DNA of 47,615 nucleotides from Peribacillus deserti. Lineage in GTDB: Bacteria; Bacillota; Bacilli; Bacillales; DSM-1321. This document shows positions 1 to 8,577 of this stretch, one piece after another. Position 1 is the first letter of the stretch. Each line of letters starts with the position of its first letter. The notes beneath the pieces were generated by a model that saw only the letters and a list, made by a program, of their open reading frames with translations, was not told where the DNA came from and did not search any database. A program made the position numbers and the translations under genes. Location of the stretch: positions 1 through 47,615 of the forward strand of contig NZ_PGUY01000073.1 of the NCBI RefSeq assembly GCF_002863585.1, given 5' to 3'.

Positions 1-167
1 GCTTTTGGATGGATCTTTTCTTGAAAAGCACCGTCCTCCGCTTTTCGATCAGGTGAGACCCCACAGGCGAAGCCGAGGAGGCTCAGCGCCCGCCCCGCGG
101 AAAGCGAGCATCCTCACGTTCCAATCACCCCCCATGTTCAATAACAACAAAGTTTGCGAAAACAGCC
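1..167 (+). mobile_element. MITE-like element R1 (right part, cut by window edge)
   Basis: The GC-rich core and right terminus (GAAAACAGCC, ending at 167) match copies R2 and R3. Bases 1-60 match the inner segment found just before the core in the long copy R3, so R1 is the right part of a long-type element. The left terminus and its target duplication lie outside the window. It does not encode a convincing protein. Confidence 0.8.
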
Positions 168-191
168 TTCTTATAAAACAGATCTATTGTA

Positions 192-572
192 TCAGTGATG
201 CCTTCTGATGATTGGGCAGAGCCTTTCTCGTCCGCTAGTGATTAACCTTAGTGCTTCCCTGAGTCTGATTCTGAACAGAACTGCCTCATCGGTATCATCC
301 TCTACATCAAAGGCAGCAAATGCCTGTCCATCCACAATGAAAATACAAATAAGCTCTGCTTCTGTATCATTGGATCGAGGGATAGCTCTACTAATCTGAC
401 AACGTGGAATGCCTGCTCTACTCAATGTCCAAGCCTCAGCTTCTGATAATTCTCTAAACACAAATCCCTCGATTTCTACGCTGCCTGCTTCTACCTCAAT
501 TTCTACTAAGAGAAAAAATCTTCCCCTTATCCTAACCCTACAAGTTGCACCAATAGAAACGATTTCTTCCAT
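192..572 (-). CDS. conserved-looking hypothetical protein, 126 aa
   Basis: I do not recognise the family. The start MEEIVSIGATCRV is chosen because a GGTGGGGG ribosome binding site lies six bases upstream; the frame is open for 51 more codons upstream, but that extension has no comparable site. The N-terminal half is short alternating hydrophobic/charged segments (RFFLLVEIEVEAGSVEIEGFVF), suggesting beta strands. The C-terminal half is acidic, then basic (RIRLREALRLITSGRERL). There is no signal peptide, membrane segment or metal-binding cluster. It stands alone, reading toward element R1, which begins 25 bases beyond its stop. A small cytoplasmic or spore-associated protein is possible but unsupported. 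Confidence 0.6.
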   Translation of the reverse strand: MEEIVSIGATCRVRIRGRFFLLVEIEVEAGSVEIEGFVFRELSEAEAWTLSRAGIPRCQISRAIPRSNDTEAELICIFIVDGQAFAAFDVEDDTDEAVLFRIRLREALRLITSGRERLCPIIRRHH

Positions 573-910
573 TATAATGACCCCCACCTTTTTTGTATGA
601 GTAAATGCAGGCGTAAAAAAAGGTGTGAACAAACTTTCTAATGTACAGCCTTTTTTAGATAGAAGCTGCCCGAAGCAAGGGTTTAACATTCTTAACTTAC
701 GAGAATAGATCATTATTGTGAGCAAATTTGATAGAAAATGTGCAAAAAATCATGCACATGGCAAGTTTATCTCGCGGATCCCATTCTCCAACTCGGATTC
801 TATGTACCATTTATCTAGGAATCTTTCTAAATTTTTTTGAAAGCCTGATTGTCGAAATGTCTGCAAAGTAATACACTATATATAATTTATAGTTTTGGAC
901 GGTGGTTATC
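573..910. other. divergent intergenic region
   Basis: This holds the 5' regions of the 126-aa protein (minus) and the sensor kinase (plus). A T/A-rich stretch ending in TATATATAAT near 880 could be a -10 region for the kinase, but I see no convincing -35 box. No further gene or repeat was seen. Confidence 0.5.
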
Positions 911-2194
911 GTGGCTCTCGTAAAAGATTTATGTTTCAATCTTTCACTCCTCATTCTTTTGATGTTTATCTTTAATCTTTGGGCTGAACGTTACAATAAA
1001 GAGCCTGTGCCGCGTGTCCTCAGTATGATCGGACTTTTACTAGCCCTTTTAGTATGCCTTTCCTTCTCCACTCCCCGCTATGGAGTAATGATAGATTTAC
1101 GGCTGATTCCTATTATAATCGGCGGGCTTTACTTTGGATTTGGCCTATTATTGACTTTTGCATCTATTCTAATAAGAGTACTGCTTTATGGTACTGACAA
1201 TAGTTTTTGGACCGTATTATCCATCTATGTCTCTTTAGGAATTTTTTTGAAGTATGCTCATCCTTGGTTCCTAAGACAATCTTCTAAAAAACGTCTTTCC
1301 ATCTCGCTAATTATTGCTGCTTTTACCGGATTCATAATCTTTACCGGCTTATTGTTTACAGGTCACTCCATAAGTGAACTTAAGGTGGTACTGGTTACCC
1401 TCTCTATTCAATGTATTGGGATATGTATGATTTCTTTTTTATTGGAAGAAATGAAACAAAATGTGTTCTTCCGCGAGCAGATGGTGCAGGCACAAAAAAT
1501 CGAATTAGCCAGTCATATGAGTGCAGCTATTTCTCATGAAGTCCGTAATCCTCTGACTGCAGTGCAGGGTTTTTTACAGCTTGCAGCAGAAGATCCAAAC
1601 CTCCAGAAAACAACAAAGGGATATATTGATATTGCTTTAACTGAATTAAACGAGGCTGAGCATGTTATTAAAAATTATTTAACGTTTGCCCAGCCCTCTA
1701 TGAGCACTGTGGAAACATTCAACGCAGGTACAGAACTTCAGTCGATTATAAAAACGCTGCAGCCACTGGCTAACATGAATTCAGTCGAGGTTGTAACTGT
1801 TAATCATGATGCATGTTTTTTGCTGGGAGATAAAATCCGTTTTCGGCAGTGTTTCCTTAACATTTTGAAAAATTGTATTGAAGCGATGCCAAATGGGGGC
1901 ATTCTCACCCTTTACACAGAGGTTAAGAATAAGGAAGTCCATATCAGTGTAACTGATACAGGAATTGGTATGTCAGCTGACCAGGTGAAGCGATTAGGAG
2001 AGCCATATTACTCCACTAAAGGTAAGAAAGGAACCGGTCTCGGCCTTATGGTCTCTTTTAGTATTATCCGTGAGTTAAAAGGCACCGTAAAAATTACTAG
2101 TGAGATCGGTAAAGGCGCAGAGTTTTTAGTCACCTTCCCTGCGTATTTGCAAGGCCACAACACTAATGATCCCAATCAGAGTCTACCGGTTTAA
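911..2194 (+). CDS. KinB-like membrane sensor histidine kinase (5TM)
   Basis: The N-terminal ~190 residues form five to six hydrophobic segments of the 5TM-5TMR_LYT type found in KinB, with the motif MIDLRLIPIIIGGLYFG. A HisKA dimerisation helix follows (SAAISHEVRNPLTAV, phosphoacceptor His near residue 207). Then comes a HATPase domain with an N box (FLNILKNCIEAMP), G1 (DTGIGM) and G2 (GTGLGL). The GTG at 911 is preferred over the in-frame GTG at 902 because GGACGGTGG lies five bases upstream of it; the product is 427 aa. No response regulator is adjacent, so this is an orphan kinase. By family it could phosphorylate Spo0F in the sporulation phosphorelay, but that is inference. Confidence 0.9.
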   Translation: MALVKDLCFNLSLLILLMFIFNLWAERYNKEPVPRVLSMIGLLLALLVCLSFSTPRYGVMIDLRLIPIIIGGLYFGFGLLLTFASILIRVLLYGTDNSFWTVLSIYVSLGIFLKYAHPWFLRQSSKKRLSISLIIAAFTGFIIFTGLLFTGHSISELKVVLVTLSIQCIGICMISFLLEEMKQNVFFREQMVQAQKIELASHMSAAISHEVRNPLTAVQGFLQLAAEDPNLQKTTKGYIDIALTELNEAEHVIKNYLTFAQPSMSTVETFNAGTELQSIIKTLQPLANMNSVEVVTVNHDACFLLGDKIRFRQCFLNILKNCIEAMPNGGILTLYTEVKNKEVHISVTDTGIGMSADQVKRLGEPYYSTKGKKGTGLGLMVSFSIIRELKGTVKITSEIGKGAEFLVTFPAYLQGHNTNDPNQSLPV

Positions 2195-2213
2195 ACAGAA
2201 CATTATTAGAGAA

Positions 2214-2363
2214 ATGGCTACTAATAAATTTTTAAACCGTCCACCTTCTGGAATATCCATCTTCAAAAAAGCATATATAAGATATGTTAAAGCAGTGGAT
2301 GATGTCATGACTGACGCGGTTAAGGCGGAATTATTCGAATCAACGGCGGAATTGGTAACGTAA
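2214..2363 (+). CDS. possible 49-aa small protein
   Basis: An open frame starts MATNKFLNRPPSGISIF shortly after the kinase stop and ends about 160 bases before paiB. The only upstream purine run (AGAGA) sits too close to the ATG to be a good ribosome binding site. The frame extends upstream into the end of the kinase gene. The product is soluble and mixed-charge, with no recognisable motif. It may be a real small gene, a gene remnant or chance. Confidence 0.25.
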   Translation: MATNKFLNRPPSGISIFKKAYIRYVKAVDDVMTDAVKAELFESTAELVT

Positions 2364-2520
2364 CTGTTTTTTATATGTTATTATTGCTGGATTTTATTAG
2401 TAGTTATTAATTGTTTTCAATAGACTTTTTTAGCTGCTGCGGCAGTTGAACCGAAGAAGAGTCGGAAGAGTCGATCATCAATCGGTAAAATATCATGTAA
2501 TTGAAGGAAGGAGAACAGCT

Positions 2521-3138
2521 GTGTATATTCCCAAATATTATAAAGTAACAGATATTAATGAAATAACGGAATTCGTTCAAACAAATTCCTTTGGAACGAT
2601 TGTAACCACAGTACAAGGCAAGCCAATCGCTGCACATGTACCTCTTTTGTTTAATCAGCAAGGAGAAGATTATTACATAACCGGACACTTGGCATATGGG
2701 AACCCTCTATGGAAGACATTAGAAACCAGTGAGAATGTATTGGTTATTTACCAGGGACCACATGCATACATTTCATCATCTTGGTATGAACATGAAAATG
2801 TACCCACATGGAATTATCAGTCTGTACATATTTATGGGACAGCCAGCTTGTTGAATGAACAAGAACTAAAACAAGACCTTACCTTGCTGCTGCAAAAATA
2901 CGAAAATCATCGTGAAAATCCTGTATTATGGGAAAAGCTGTCTCCTAAGCTTCTGGAAAAAGAACTAAAAGGCATTGTTGGATTTAAGATTAAAGTACAA
3001 GAGATCCAAGCAGCCTATAAATTAAGCCAAAATCGAAATGAAACCGATTACCTTAACATCGTGGATCGCTTAGAAAAGGAAGGACATTACGATTCCAGTC
3101 AAATGGCAGAAGTGATGAAAAAGAATATGGAAAAATAA
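2521..3138 (+). CDS. paiB: PaiB-type FMN-binding transcriptional regulator
   Basis: A 205-aa protein of the PaiB/FMN-binding split-barrel family, close to the usual ~207 aa. Family features are the start MYIPKYYKVTD, the central IAAHVPLLF and TGHLAYGNP segments, YQGPHAYISSSWYE, and VPTWNYQSVHIYG. The start is GTG at 2521, set by GGAAGGAG seven bases upstream. In B. subtilis PaiB acts with the acetyltransferase PaiA as a negative regulator of protease and sporulation genes. No paiA is seen here, so it is a stand-alone copy. No terminator is obvious directly behind it. Confidence 0.9.
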   Translation: MYIPKYYKVTDINEITEFVQTNSFGTIVTTVQGKPIAAHVPLLFNQQGEDYYITGHLAYGNPLWKTLETSENVLVIYQGPHAYISSSWYEHENVPTWNYQSVHIYGTASLLNEQELKQDLTLLLQKYENHRENPVLWEKLSPKLLEKELKGIVGFKIKVQEIQAAYKLSQNRNETDYLNIVDRLEKEGHYDSSQMAEVMKKNMEK

Positions 3139-3309
3139 TCAACTTTTATTGTGTCTGTTGCAATATAAACAGCGGAAATTCATACTGCAAAGAAAACTTT
3201 CGTTCGAATAGTCTGTGCCTGGGTGTTTTATATGGAAGTCTTACAATTAACTCGGGATGATAATGGACATGAAACCTGCACTTCCCCCCTTTCCCTTTCA
3301 TGGAAGGAC

Positions 3310-3353
3310 GTAAAAAATCCCTGCCGTATACCTATAACGCAGGGATTTTTTAC
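3310..3353 (-). terminator. Rho-independent terminator of the LysM gene
   Basis: 15-bp perfect inverted repeat with arms GTAAAAAATCCCTGC and GCAGGGATTTTTTAC around a 14-nt loop, just beyond the stop of the LysM gene. The A/T ends make it usable in both directions, so it may also stop paiB transcription. Confidence 0.85.
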
Positions 3354-3365
3354 GAGTTTTTCATT

Positions 3366-4226
3366 CTACTTCTTTATCTTTAATACCTGTCCAACATAAA
3401 TTCTGTCGCTTTTCATATTGTTGAGTTTCTTAAGGTCTGAAACAGAAACATTTACGGTCTTGCTGATGCGGTATAAGGTATCGCCCTTTTTAACGGTATA
3501 GGTCGAAGATTTTACCGTACTGCTTGCTGCTGCAGGTACCTTTAATTTTTGTCCTATTTTAAGAGATTCACTCTTTAAGTTATTAAGCTTCTTAAGAGCC
3601 GCAACCGTTGTCTTATACTTAATGGCAATCCGGTAGAGATTGTCTCCCTTTTTTACCGTATAAACGGCAGTCTTAACCGTTTCACTCTGTTCCGCATCTA
3701 ATAGATACAGCATGTCATTACTGAACGTAATTTTATGTTTGGTCTTATAGGCAGCTGCTGCTTTCTTGAAGAGGGCATCCTGTGAATCCACATATTTAGT
3801 CATGCTCTTATACTCTTTATCATAAGCAGCTTTGGACAGTTCTCCATTCAAATAATGAATCGTATATAATTCAAAATTAAACATTTCTACTAAACTGTTA
3901 TAAATATATTCATCAAGCTGCTGGATCTCTGGATTGTACTTGACGAACTTCGCATCTTCATCAAGGGCAGAACTGAAATATGTCATGTATTTATCATGAA
4001 TGTTGATTGCCTGTTCTTCAGTCTTTGCCGCATCCAATTGTTTAGTGTAGGCTTCTACAGTCCGGAATATTTTTGCATAGTGGGAAGCAAATGTGTTTAA
4101 CTCTGTCTGGTATTTTGAAACCTGAACAGCAGCAGAAGCGGTTATTGAAGCTGGTAAGGCTGCCGCTCCTGAAAATAGTAAAGTGGTTGCAAGAACCGAA
4201 GCAGTAAGTCCTTTTTTAATCGTCAT
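3366..4226 (-). CDS. secreted protein with two C-terminal LysM domains
   Basis: A 286-aa exported protein. Residues 1-33 form a signal peptide ([18 protein letters not shown], then an Ala-rich cleavage region). Residues ~35-185 are mostly helical and charged and match no family I know. Two LysM modules follow ([13 protein letters not shown] near 190 and [13 protein letters not shown] near 243), which bind peptidoglycan. No catalytic domain such as NlpC/P60 or amidase is visible, so it is probably a wall-attached binding or structural protein. The start follows AAGGGGA at a long spacing of about 12 bases. It is monocistronic, with its own terminator; repeat array A lies upstream. Confidence 0.88.
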   Translation of the reverse strand: MTIKKGLTASVLATTLLFSGAAALPASITASAAVQVSKYQTELNTFASHYAKIFRTVEAYTKQLDAAKTEEQAINIHDKYMTYFSSALDEDAKFVKYNPEIQQLDEYIYNSLVEMFNFELYTIHYLNGELSKAAYDKEYKSMTKYVDSQDALFKKAAAAYKTKHKITFSNDMLYLLDAEQSETVKTAVYTVKKGDNLYRIAIKYKTTVAALKKLNNLKSESLKIGQKLKVPAAASSTVKSSTYTVKKGDTLYRISKTVNVSVSDLKKLNNMKSDRIYVGQVLKIKK

Positions 4227-4451
4227 GACTGTATGGATTCCCCTTAATTGTGTATTTTTAAAAAGTCTGGAATGTTATTCCTCCTTCAGAATATCACATG
4301 TAGGAAACGCTATCATACTGGTAAAATATTCTTCTCTTTTCGGATAAAAATCTATTTATCTGCCGAAAAAATCAGTCTGGAAACAGTGCTTCTCTACTAG
4401 ATGACGTACTTTTGGTTTGATTTCTGTGGGTTTTAAAGACTGGTGACAAGC

Positions 4452-4637
4452 TTATGATTAGGTTTAGGAGGTATATGCTTATGTTTCCATGGTTTATGCT
4501 TAGGTTTGGGGGCTTTATGATTAGATTTCAATGATTTATGCTTATCTGCTCTCCGGCTATGCTTATCTTATGCCATTTATGCTTACAGAAAGGGAGTTAT
4601 GCTTATTGTCAGCTGCTTATGCTTATGCTGGTGATAA
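4452..4637 (+). repeat. 21/20-nt array A, word TATGCTTA
   Basis: Nine occurrences of TATGCTTA (or TATGATTA) begin at 4453, 4474, 4495, 4516, 4537, 4558, 4578, 4598 and 4618. The spacings are 21 five times, then 20 three times. The 12-13 nt between words differ from unit to unit. The array lies between the end of larA and the 5' side of the LysM gene and has no continuous reading frame. It is related to array C and to the remnant at 14384. Confidence 0.85.
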
Positions 4638-4800
4638 AAGGAAGCGGAAACAGTAAGAGGGTTTGGGTATCCTTGGACTTCTGAATTGGTGAAAGCTTCT
4701 GTAGATTGAATGATTCAGGTAAAACGCTGCGGCGTTATGGAATTTTAAACCCCTTCCACACTTTTTTTGCAGATGACATCCCTATTCCCGGAAACAAAGA

Positions 4801-4843
4801 ACGGTCCTTGCGCTTCGTATCCAAAACGAAGCACAAGAACCGT
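4801..4843 (-). terminator. hairpin behind larA
   Basis: 18-bp inverted repeat with two G-T type mismatches (arms 4801-4818 and 4826-4843, 7-nt loop), ten bases beyond the larA stop. On the minus strand it is followed by TCTTTGTTT rather than a clean T run. It probably terminates, or protects the 3' end of, the glxK-kdgT-larA message. Confidence 0.65.
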
Positions 4844-4854
4844 TTCCACGCTTC

Positions 4855-6138
4855 CTACTTGCCTGCCACTGGCACTTTTTCATCGACATAAGGAATGGTC
4901 AGTGGTCCTAATGGTAATACGGCGATTGACATGTCTTCCCCGTATTTTTGTTTCAATTCCACTAATGTTTGTTCAATATTGTGGGTAGGTTTCAGCATGG
5001 CACTTTCAACTTGTTCATCTTTTAGTGTGGAATATACATACACATCAGCCCAGACTTGGGTTACTGCTTGTTTCTGAACCTGCCACTGATCGAACATTTT
5101 AAAATTGGGATCATTAATTAAATCCAACAGTGCCTGCGGGCTATCCGCGAATTCAAATATTTTCGAGTAGTTCCCATGATTCGGCAGGCCATCTGAGCAT
5201 TCAGATGCAATAATAATGGTACCGCCCTCTTTTACGATTTTATGTGCTGCACTCATTCCTTTCACAGTTTGATACAGGTTTTGGTCAAGCGGGTAACCGG
5301 AATTAGAAGTGATCACCACATCAAATCGATCTTCACATTTGATCATGGCGTGTTCTTTCACAAATTCACATCCTCTGTCGTGGGCTTCAAATAGTTCACC
5401 AGCAAATACAGATGTGATTTCCTTTTCCTTATTTAAGGTAACATTCAGCATGAAATTCGCTTTACACATGCTATTAATTTCACGTGTCATGTCTTGTACA
5501 GGGTTGTCCTGCATATTTCCCCACGTAGAACGTGCATCACCAATCATTCTTGCATTATGGAAGGTCATGATGGTTTCTAAGCCTGCGATTCCCGGCATAA
5601 TTCCTTTTGGACCGCCAGAAAATCCTGCAAAGAAATGCGGTTCAATAAAACCAGTTACAATTTTAAAATCAGCTTCCACATATTCTTTATTTAAATAGAC
5701 ATCACAGCCAAATTTACTTCTTCCGATATTCACGAGTGTCTCTTTATTTTGGCATTGGTTGTTAATGATTCTTACATTATCAACGACCCATTCGCCAAGC
5801 ATTTGCACGAATTCTTCCCTTGTTTGGTCTCGATGGGTGCCCGTTCCGTTAATAATGACAAAATTTTCAATCGGAACATGATTCAGCTCTTCGATTAGTA
5901 CAGGAACCAATTTATGATTAGGTGTTGGTCTCGTGATATCACTAATAGCAATGGCTACTTTATCTGTTGCTTTTACCATTTCTCTTAAAGGAGGAGTACC
6001 GATTGGATTTCTCAATGCCTGTTTCAGCTCTTCCAAATCCTCGTCTAATCCTGGCAAATCCTTTGGCTCCACAATAAAAGCGTGATCAGGCACTTCCACT
6101 TCAAGTCCATTTTTTCCGTATAATAGTTGTGTTTTCAT
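4855..6138 (-). CDS. larA: LarA-family nickel-dependent hydroxy-acid racemase/epimerase
   Basis: A 427-aa LarA homologue (usual length ~424). Residues known from L. plantarum LarA are in place: the DITRPTP arginine; GTGTHR (His102) and GFIEPHF (His168) as the catalytic His pair, 66 apart as in the reference; Lys178 in GGPKGIMPG, which forms the thioamide link to the pincer cofactor; and His194, the Ni ligand, 16 residues later. The C-terminal half has SGYPLDQNLYQTVKGMSAA. ATG 6138 is preferred over an in-frame GTG nine bases upstream. It is last in an operon with a KdgT-like permease and glycerate kinase, so the substrate may be glycerate or an aldonate rather than lactate; this is inference. 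The cofactor genes larB, larC and larE lie 4-8 kb away. Confidence 0.93.
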   Translation of the reverse strand: MKTQLLYGKNGLEVEVPDHAFIVEPKDLPGLDEDLEELKQALRNPIGTPPLREMVKATDKVAIAISDITRPTPNHKLVPVLIEELNHVPIENFVIINGTGTHRDQTREEFVQMLGEWVVDNVRIINNQCQNKETLVNIGRSKFGCDVYLNKEYVEADFKIVTGFIEPHFFAGFSGGPKGIMPGIAGLETIMTFHNARMIGDARSTWGNMQDNPVQDMTREINSMCKANFMLNVTLNKEKEITSVFAGELFEAHDRGCEFVKEHAMIKCEDRFDVVITSNSGYPLDQNLYQTVKGMSAAHKIVKEGGTIIIASECSDGLPNHGNYSKIFEFADSPQALLDLINDPNFKMFDQWQVQKQAVTQVWADVYVYSTLKDEQVESAMLKPTHNIEQTLVELKQKYGEDMSIAVLPLGPLTIPYVDEKVPVAGK

Positions 6139-6231
6139 TTCAATCACTCACTTTCATTCATTTAGTATGTAATGTTTCATAGCTGCCGGTATAAACGTAT
6201 TATACAATTTTTCTATCCATTAAAGAGGAAC

Positions 6232-6259
6232 AATCCCTCGGGAGTAACCCCAAGGGATT
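6232..6259 (-). terminator. intercistronic hairpin between kdgT and larA
   Basis: Bulged stem (AATCCCT with GGG against CCC with AGGGATT) just beyond the kdgT stop and before larA. On the minus strand it is followed by TTGTTCCTCTTT, a poor T run. It may act as a partial attenuator or mRNA stabiliser, lowering or separating larA expression. Confidence 0.45.
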
Positions 6260-6266
6260 TCGGGAA

Positions 6267-7238
6267 TTATAACGTTGCCTCCTGCTGCTTCAGGAGTGGT
6301 TTCTCTTTTTTCTGCAGTCTGTTAGCATACCAGGATACTACGATTGGACATAAAATGGCTGTTACAATAACACTTGTTGCAACCATTATGGTTGCATTTC
6401 CTGCAACTGCCGCATAAGCCGGATTTGCAGCTGCAACAGCAGCCGGAACCCCAGCAGCGTTGCCAGCAGTAGTTGCTGCAGATAATCCTGCAATGCCATT
6501 TCCACCTGTCAATCGGTCTACAAGGAATAATGCTGCGCCAGAAACGACCACCACAAAAACTCCTAAAAGGATACCTGTTAAACCTGAAGCGGCAACCTTT
6601 GTGAAATCTAGTCCACATCCTAAACCAAAAGCAAAGAAAGGAATAAGTACTGGAGGCGCTTTCGCCAAAAAGTCACGGAGATCTTTATCTAAGTTACCTA
6701 AAATCATTCCTAAAACTAAAGGAAGAATGGCTCCAACCATTGCCTGCCAAGGGAAACCAGCAAGACCAGCTGCCCCTAATGTAACCATTGTAAGAAAGGG
6801 ACCAGATTCAAGAGACATGATAGAGTATGCGCCAGCATCCTCAGGCTTCCCAAATTGACCCATTAAAGCCATGTACATACCGCCATTCGTATCGTTCATG
6901 GCCGCAACAATGGCCAGCACAGACAATCCCCCAAGAATCATGTCATTCCCAATAAACTGTGTAGCAATAATGCCGACAATTGCCGCTATTCCAACTTTTG
7001 TTATTAATAATGCTCCACCCTTTTTTAAGATATAAGGAGTAGCTCTGAAGCTTAATGTTGAACCCATGCAGAAAAAGAAAACAGCTAAAATTGGCATCGC
7101 ACCTGTCCAAAGTGCGCCAGTGAACGATCCAAAGAATGTTGGCGTTTCAGGAAATAACGTATTAAGTGTCGCACCGATGAGAAGTGGAAATAACATCATT
7201 GAACCAGGAATTTTATCCATTGTAGCTTTTATTTTCAT
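6267..7238 (-). CDS. kdgT: KdgT-family 2-keto-3-deoxygluconate permease homologue
   Basis: A 323-aa integral membrane protein with about ten hydrophobic segments. It opens with the family-typical [20 protein letters not shown] and contains the conserved [25 protein letters not shown] and [19 protein letters not shown] stretches. KdgT symports 2-keto-3-deoxygluconate with protons. Here no KDG kinase or aldolase is adjacent, so the real substrate may be another sugar acid or glycerate, in line with the neighbouring glycerate kinase and LarA homologue. Start ATG after AGAGGAG. It lies 25 bases behind the glycerate kinase gene in the same operon. Confidence 0.9.
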   Translation of the reverse strand: MKIKATMDKIPGSMMLFPLLIGATLNTLFPETPTFFGSFTGALWTGAMPILAVFFFCMGSTLSFRATPYILKKGGALLITKVGIAAIVGIIATQFIGNDMILGGLSVLAIVAAMNDTNGGMYMALMGQFGKPEDAGAYSIMSLESGPFLTMVTLGAAGLAGFPWQAMVGAILPLVLGMILGNLDKDLRDFLAKAPPVLIPFFAFGLGCGLDFTKVAASGLTGILLGVFVVVVSGAALFLVDRLTGGNGIAGLSAATTAGNAAGVPAAVAAANPAYAAVAGNATIMVATSVIVTAILCPIVVSWYANRLQKKEKPLLKQQEATL

Positions 7239-7263
7239 ATCGTTTTTTCTCCTCTTTATAATT

Positions 7264-8430
7264 CTAGCAATTTGATAAACTTAGAAGTTGTCCTTTTTTT
7301 GGTTGATAAAAAAAGGAACGAACAACTTGCTCGGCTGCCTTTTCCAGCAATTCACCCGCATTTTCAATGGCTTCTTCTAAATCCATGGGCTTGTTTATAA
7401 TACTGGTAACGCTTACAACCCCATGCTGATAAAGCGCTTCGATACCTTCTCCTACTGATCCAGCAAGAATCACTGTTGGAACATTCTTAACTTGTGCCTG
7501 CTGTGCAATTCCCATAGGAGTCTTTCCTGATGCTGTTTGAAAATCTACTTGTCCTTCTCCTGTAATAACAAGATCTGCTTCCTCTAGAGCTGTTTGAAAG
7601 CCAGTATATTCGATAATCACATCGATTCCCCGTCTCATAACAGACGGGAAAAAAGCTTGAAATGCTCCGCCAATTCCACCTGCTGCTCCTGCTCCCGGAC
7701 GGTCATGAAGGTGTACACCCGTTACCTTCTCCACTTCATCCGCCCAATGAGTGAGGCATGCATCCAGTCTCTTGACCATTTCGTTAGTCGCTCCCTTTTG
7801 GGGACCAAACACAAAGGATGCGCCGCTTGGACCAATTAGTGGATTTTCTACATCAGAAGCAATCAGAAACTGACATTTGTTTATTCTATCGTCAAGCTTG
7901 CTTAAATCGACGGAACAAATATGGGCAAGCTCGGCACCACCTAGGGAAATTTCAGCACCATTATCGTCTAATAACGATAATCCTAGTGCCTGAAGCATAC
8001 CTGCACCACCATCATTTGTAGCTGACCCGCCAAGCGCCAGAATAAATGTAGTAAATCCATCATCCAAAGCTTCTTTGATTAGTTCCCCTGTACCAAAGGT
8101 AGTGGCTTTTAAGGGATCTAATTTTTCCCGGGGAATGAGCGGTATCCCAGAAGCCTTCGCCATTTCAATAACGCATGTTTTGCCATCACCTAATATTCCA
8201 TATTCAGCTTTCACCTTTTCTCCAAGAGGTCCAGTGACAGAGACGGGAATTTTTTGTCCATTAGTAGCTGCTACTAAAGTATCTAATGTACCTTCTCCTC
8301 CATCTGCAGCTGGGATGCAAATAGTATCGGCTTCAGGAAATGCCCTTTTTGCCCCTCTTTCAATCGCCTTTGCGGCATCAGGTGCACTTAAACTCCCCTT
8401 AAACGAATCAGGGGCTATGACTATCTTCAT
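7264..8430 (-). CDS. glxK: glycerate kinase (GarK/GlxK family)
   Basis: A 388-aa class I glycerate kinase. Family motifs are the N-terminal [62 protein letters not shown] and the C-terminal [18 protein letters not shown]. The enzyme phosphorylates D-glycerate, in this family usually to 2-phosphoglycerate, feeding lower glycolysis. It is first in the operon, with RBS GAGGAGGG. A candidate cre site lies just upstream of the RBS, and the gene is divergent from cdaR, so carbon-catabolite repression plus CdaR activation is the expected control. The last ~20 residues ([16 protein letters not shown]) extend a little beyond the typical end. Confidence 0.93.
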   Translation of the reverse strand: MKIVIAPDSFKGSLSAPDAAKAIERGAKRAFPEADTICIPAADGGEGTLDTLVAATNGQKIPVSVTGPLGEKVKAEYGILGDGKTCVIEMAKASGIPLIPREKLDPLKATTFGTGELIKEALDDGFTTFILALGGSATNDGGAGMLQALGLSLLDDNGAEISLGGAELAHICSVDLSKLDDRINKCQFLIASDVENPLIGPSGASFVFGPQKGATNEMVKRLDACLTHWADEVEKVTGVHLHDRPGAGAAGGIGGAFQAFFPSVMRRGIDVIIEYTGFQTALEEADLVITGEGQVDFQTASGKTPMGIAQQAQVKNVPTVILAGSVGEGIEALYQHGVVSVTSIINKPMDLEEAIENAGELLEKAAEQVVRSFFYQPKKGQLLSLSNC

Positions 8431-8445
8431 TTAATCCCTCCTCGC

Positions 8446-8459
8446 AGAAAACGTTTACA
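8446..8459 (-). promoter_or_regulatory. candidate cre (CcpA) site
   Basis: On the minus strand the site reads TGTAAACGTTTTCT, which matches the consensus TGWAANCGNTNWCA at all but the last position. It sits between the likely -10 (TATAAT, 8475-8480 on the minus strand) and the glxK ribosome binding site, where CcpA would block transcription. Confidence 0.6.
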
Positions 8460-8507
8460 TTATTGATGATTTTCATTATACTATGCTCAATAATAGAAAA
8501 CATCGTA

Positions 8508-8557
8508 CGTACCATATAAAAATATCGGCGAATTATTCAGAATTTTCGTATGGTACG
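8508..8557. promoter_or_regulatory. inverted repeat, candidate CdaR operator
   Basis: Perfect 9-bp arms CGTACCATA (8508-8516) and TATGGTACG (8549-8557), 32 bases apart in the glxK/cdaR divergent region. The minus-strand promoter for glxK has a good -10 (TATAAT) but no recognisable -35, as expected for an activator-dependent promoter. Assignment to CdaR is inferred from position only. Confidence 0.5.
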
Positions 8558-8577
8558 ACCAATTTTGGAGGAAAAGG

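Noticed and set aside
4452-4637. Arrays A-E as CRISPR
   Set aside because: The constant parts are only 8-9 nt (21-nt arrays), or the spacers are nearly identical (52-nt arrays). No cas gene is present.
4452-4637. Arrays as DnaA boxes or a plasmid origin with iterons
   Set aside because: The word TTATGCTTA differs from TTATNCACA at several positions, and no replication initiator gene is nearby. The iteron-like pitch is noted in the findings, but origin function is unsupported.
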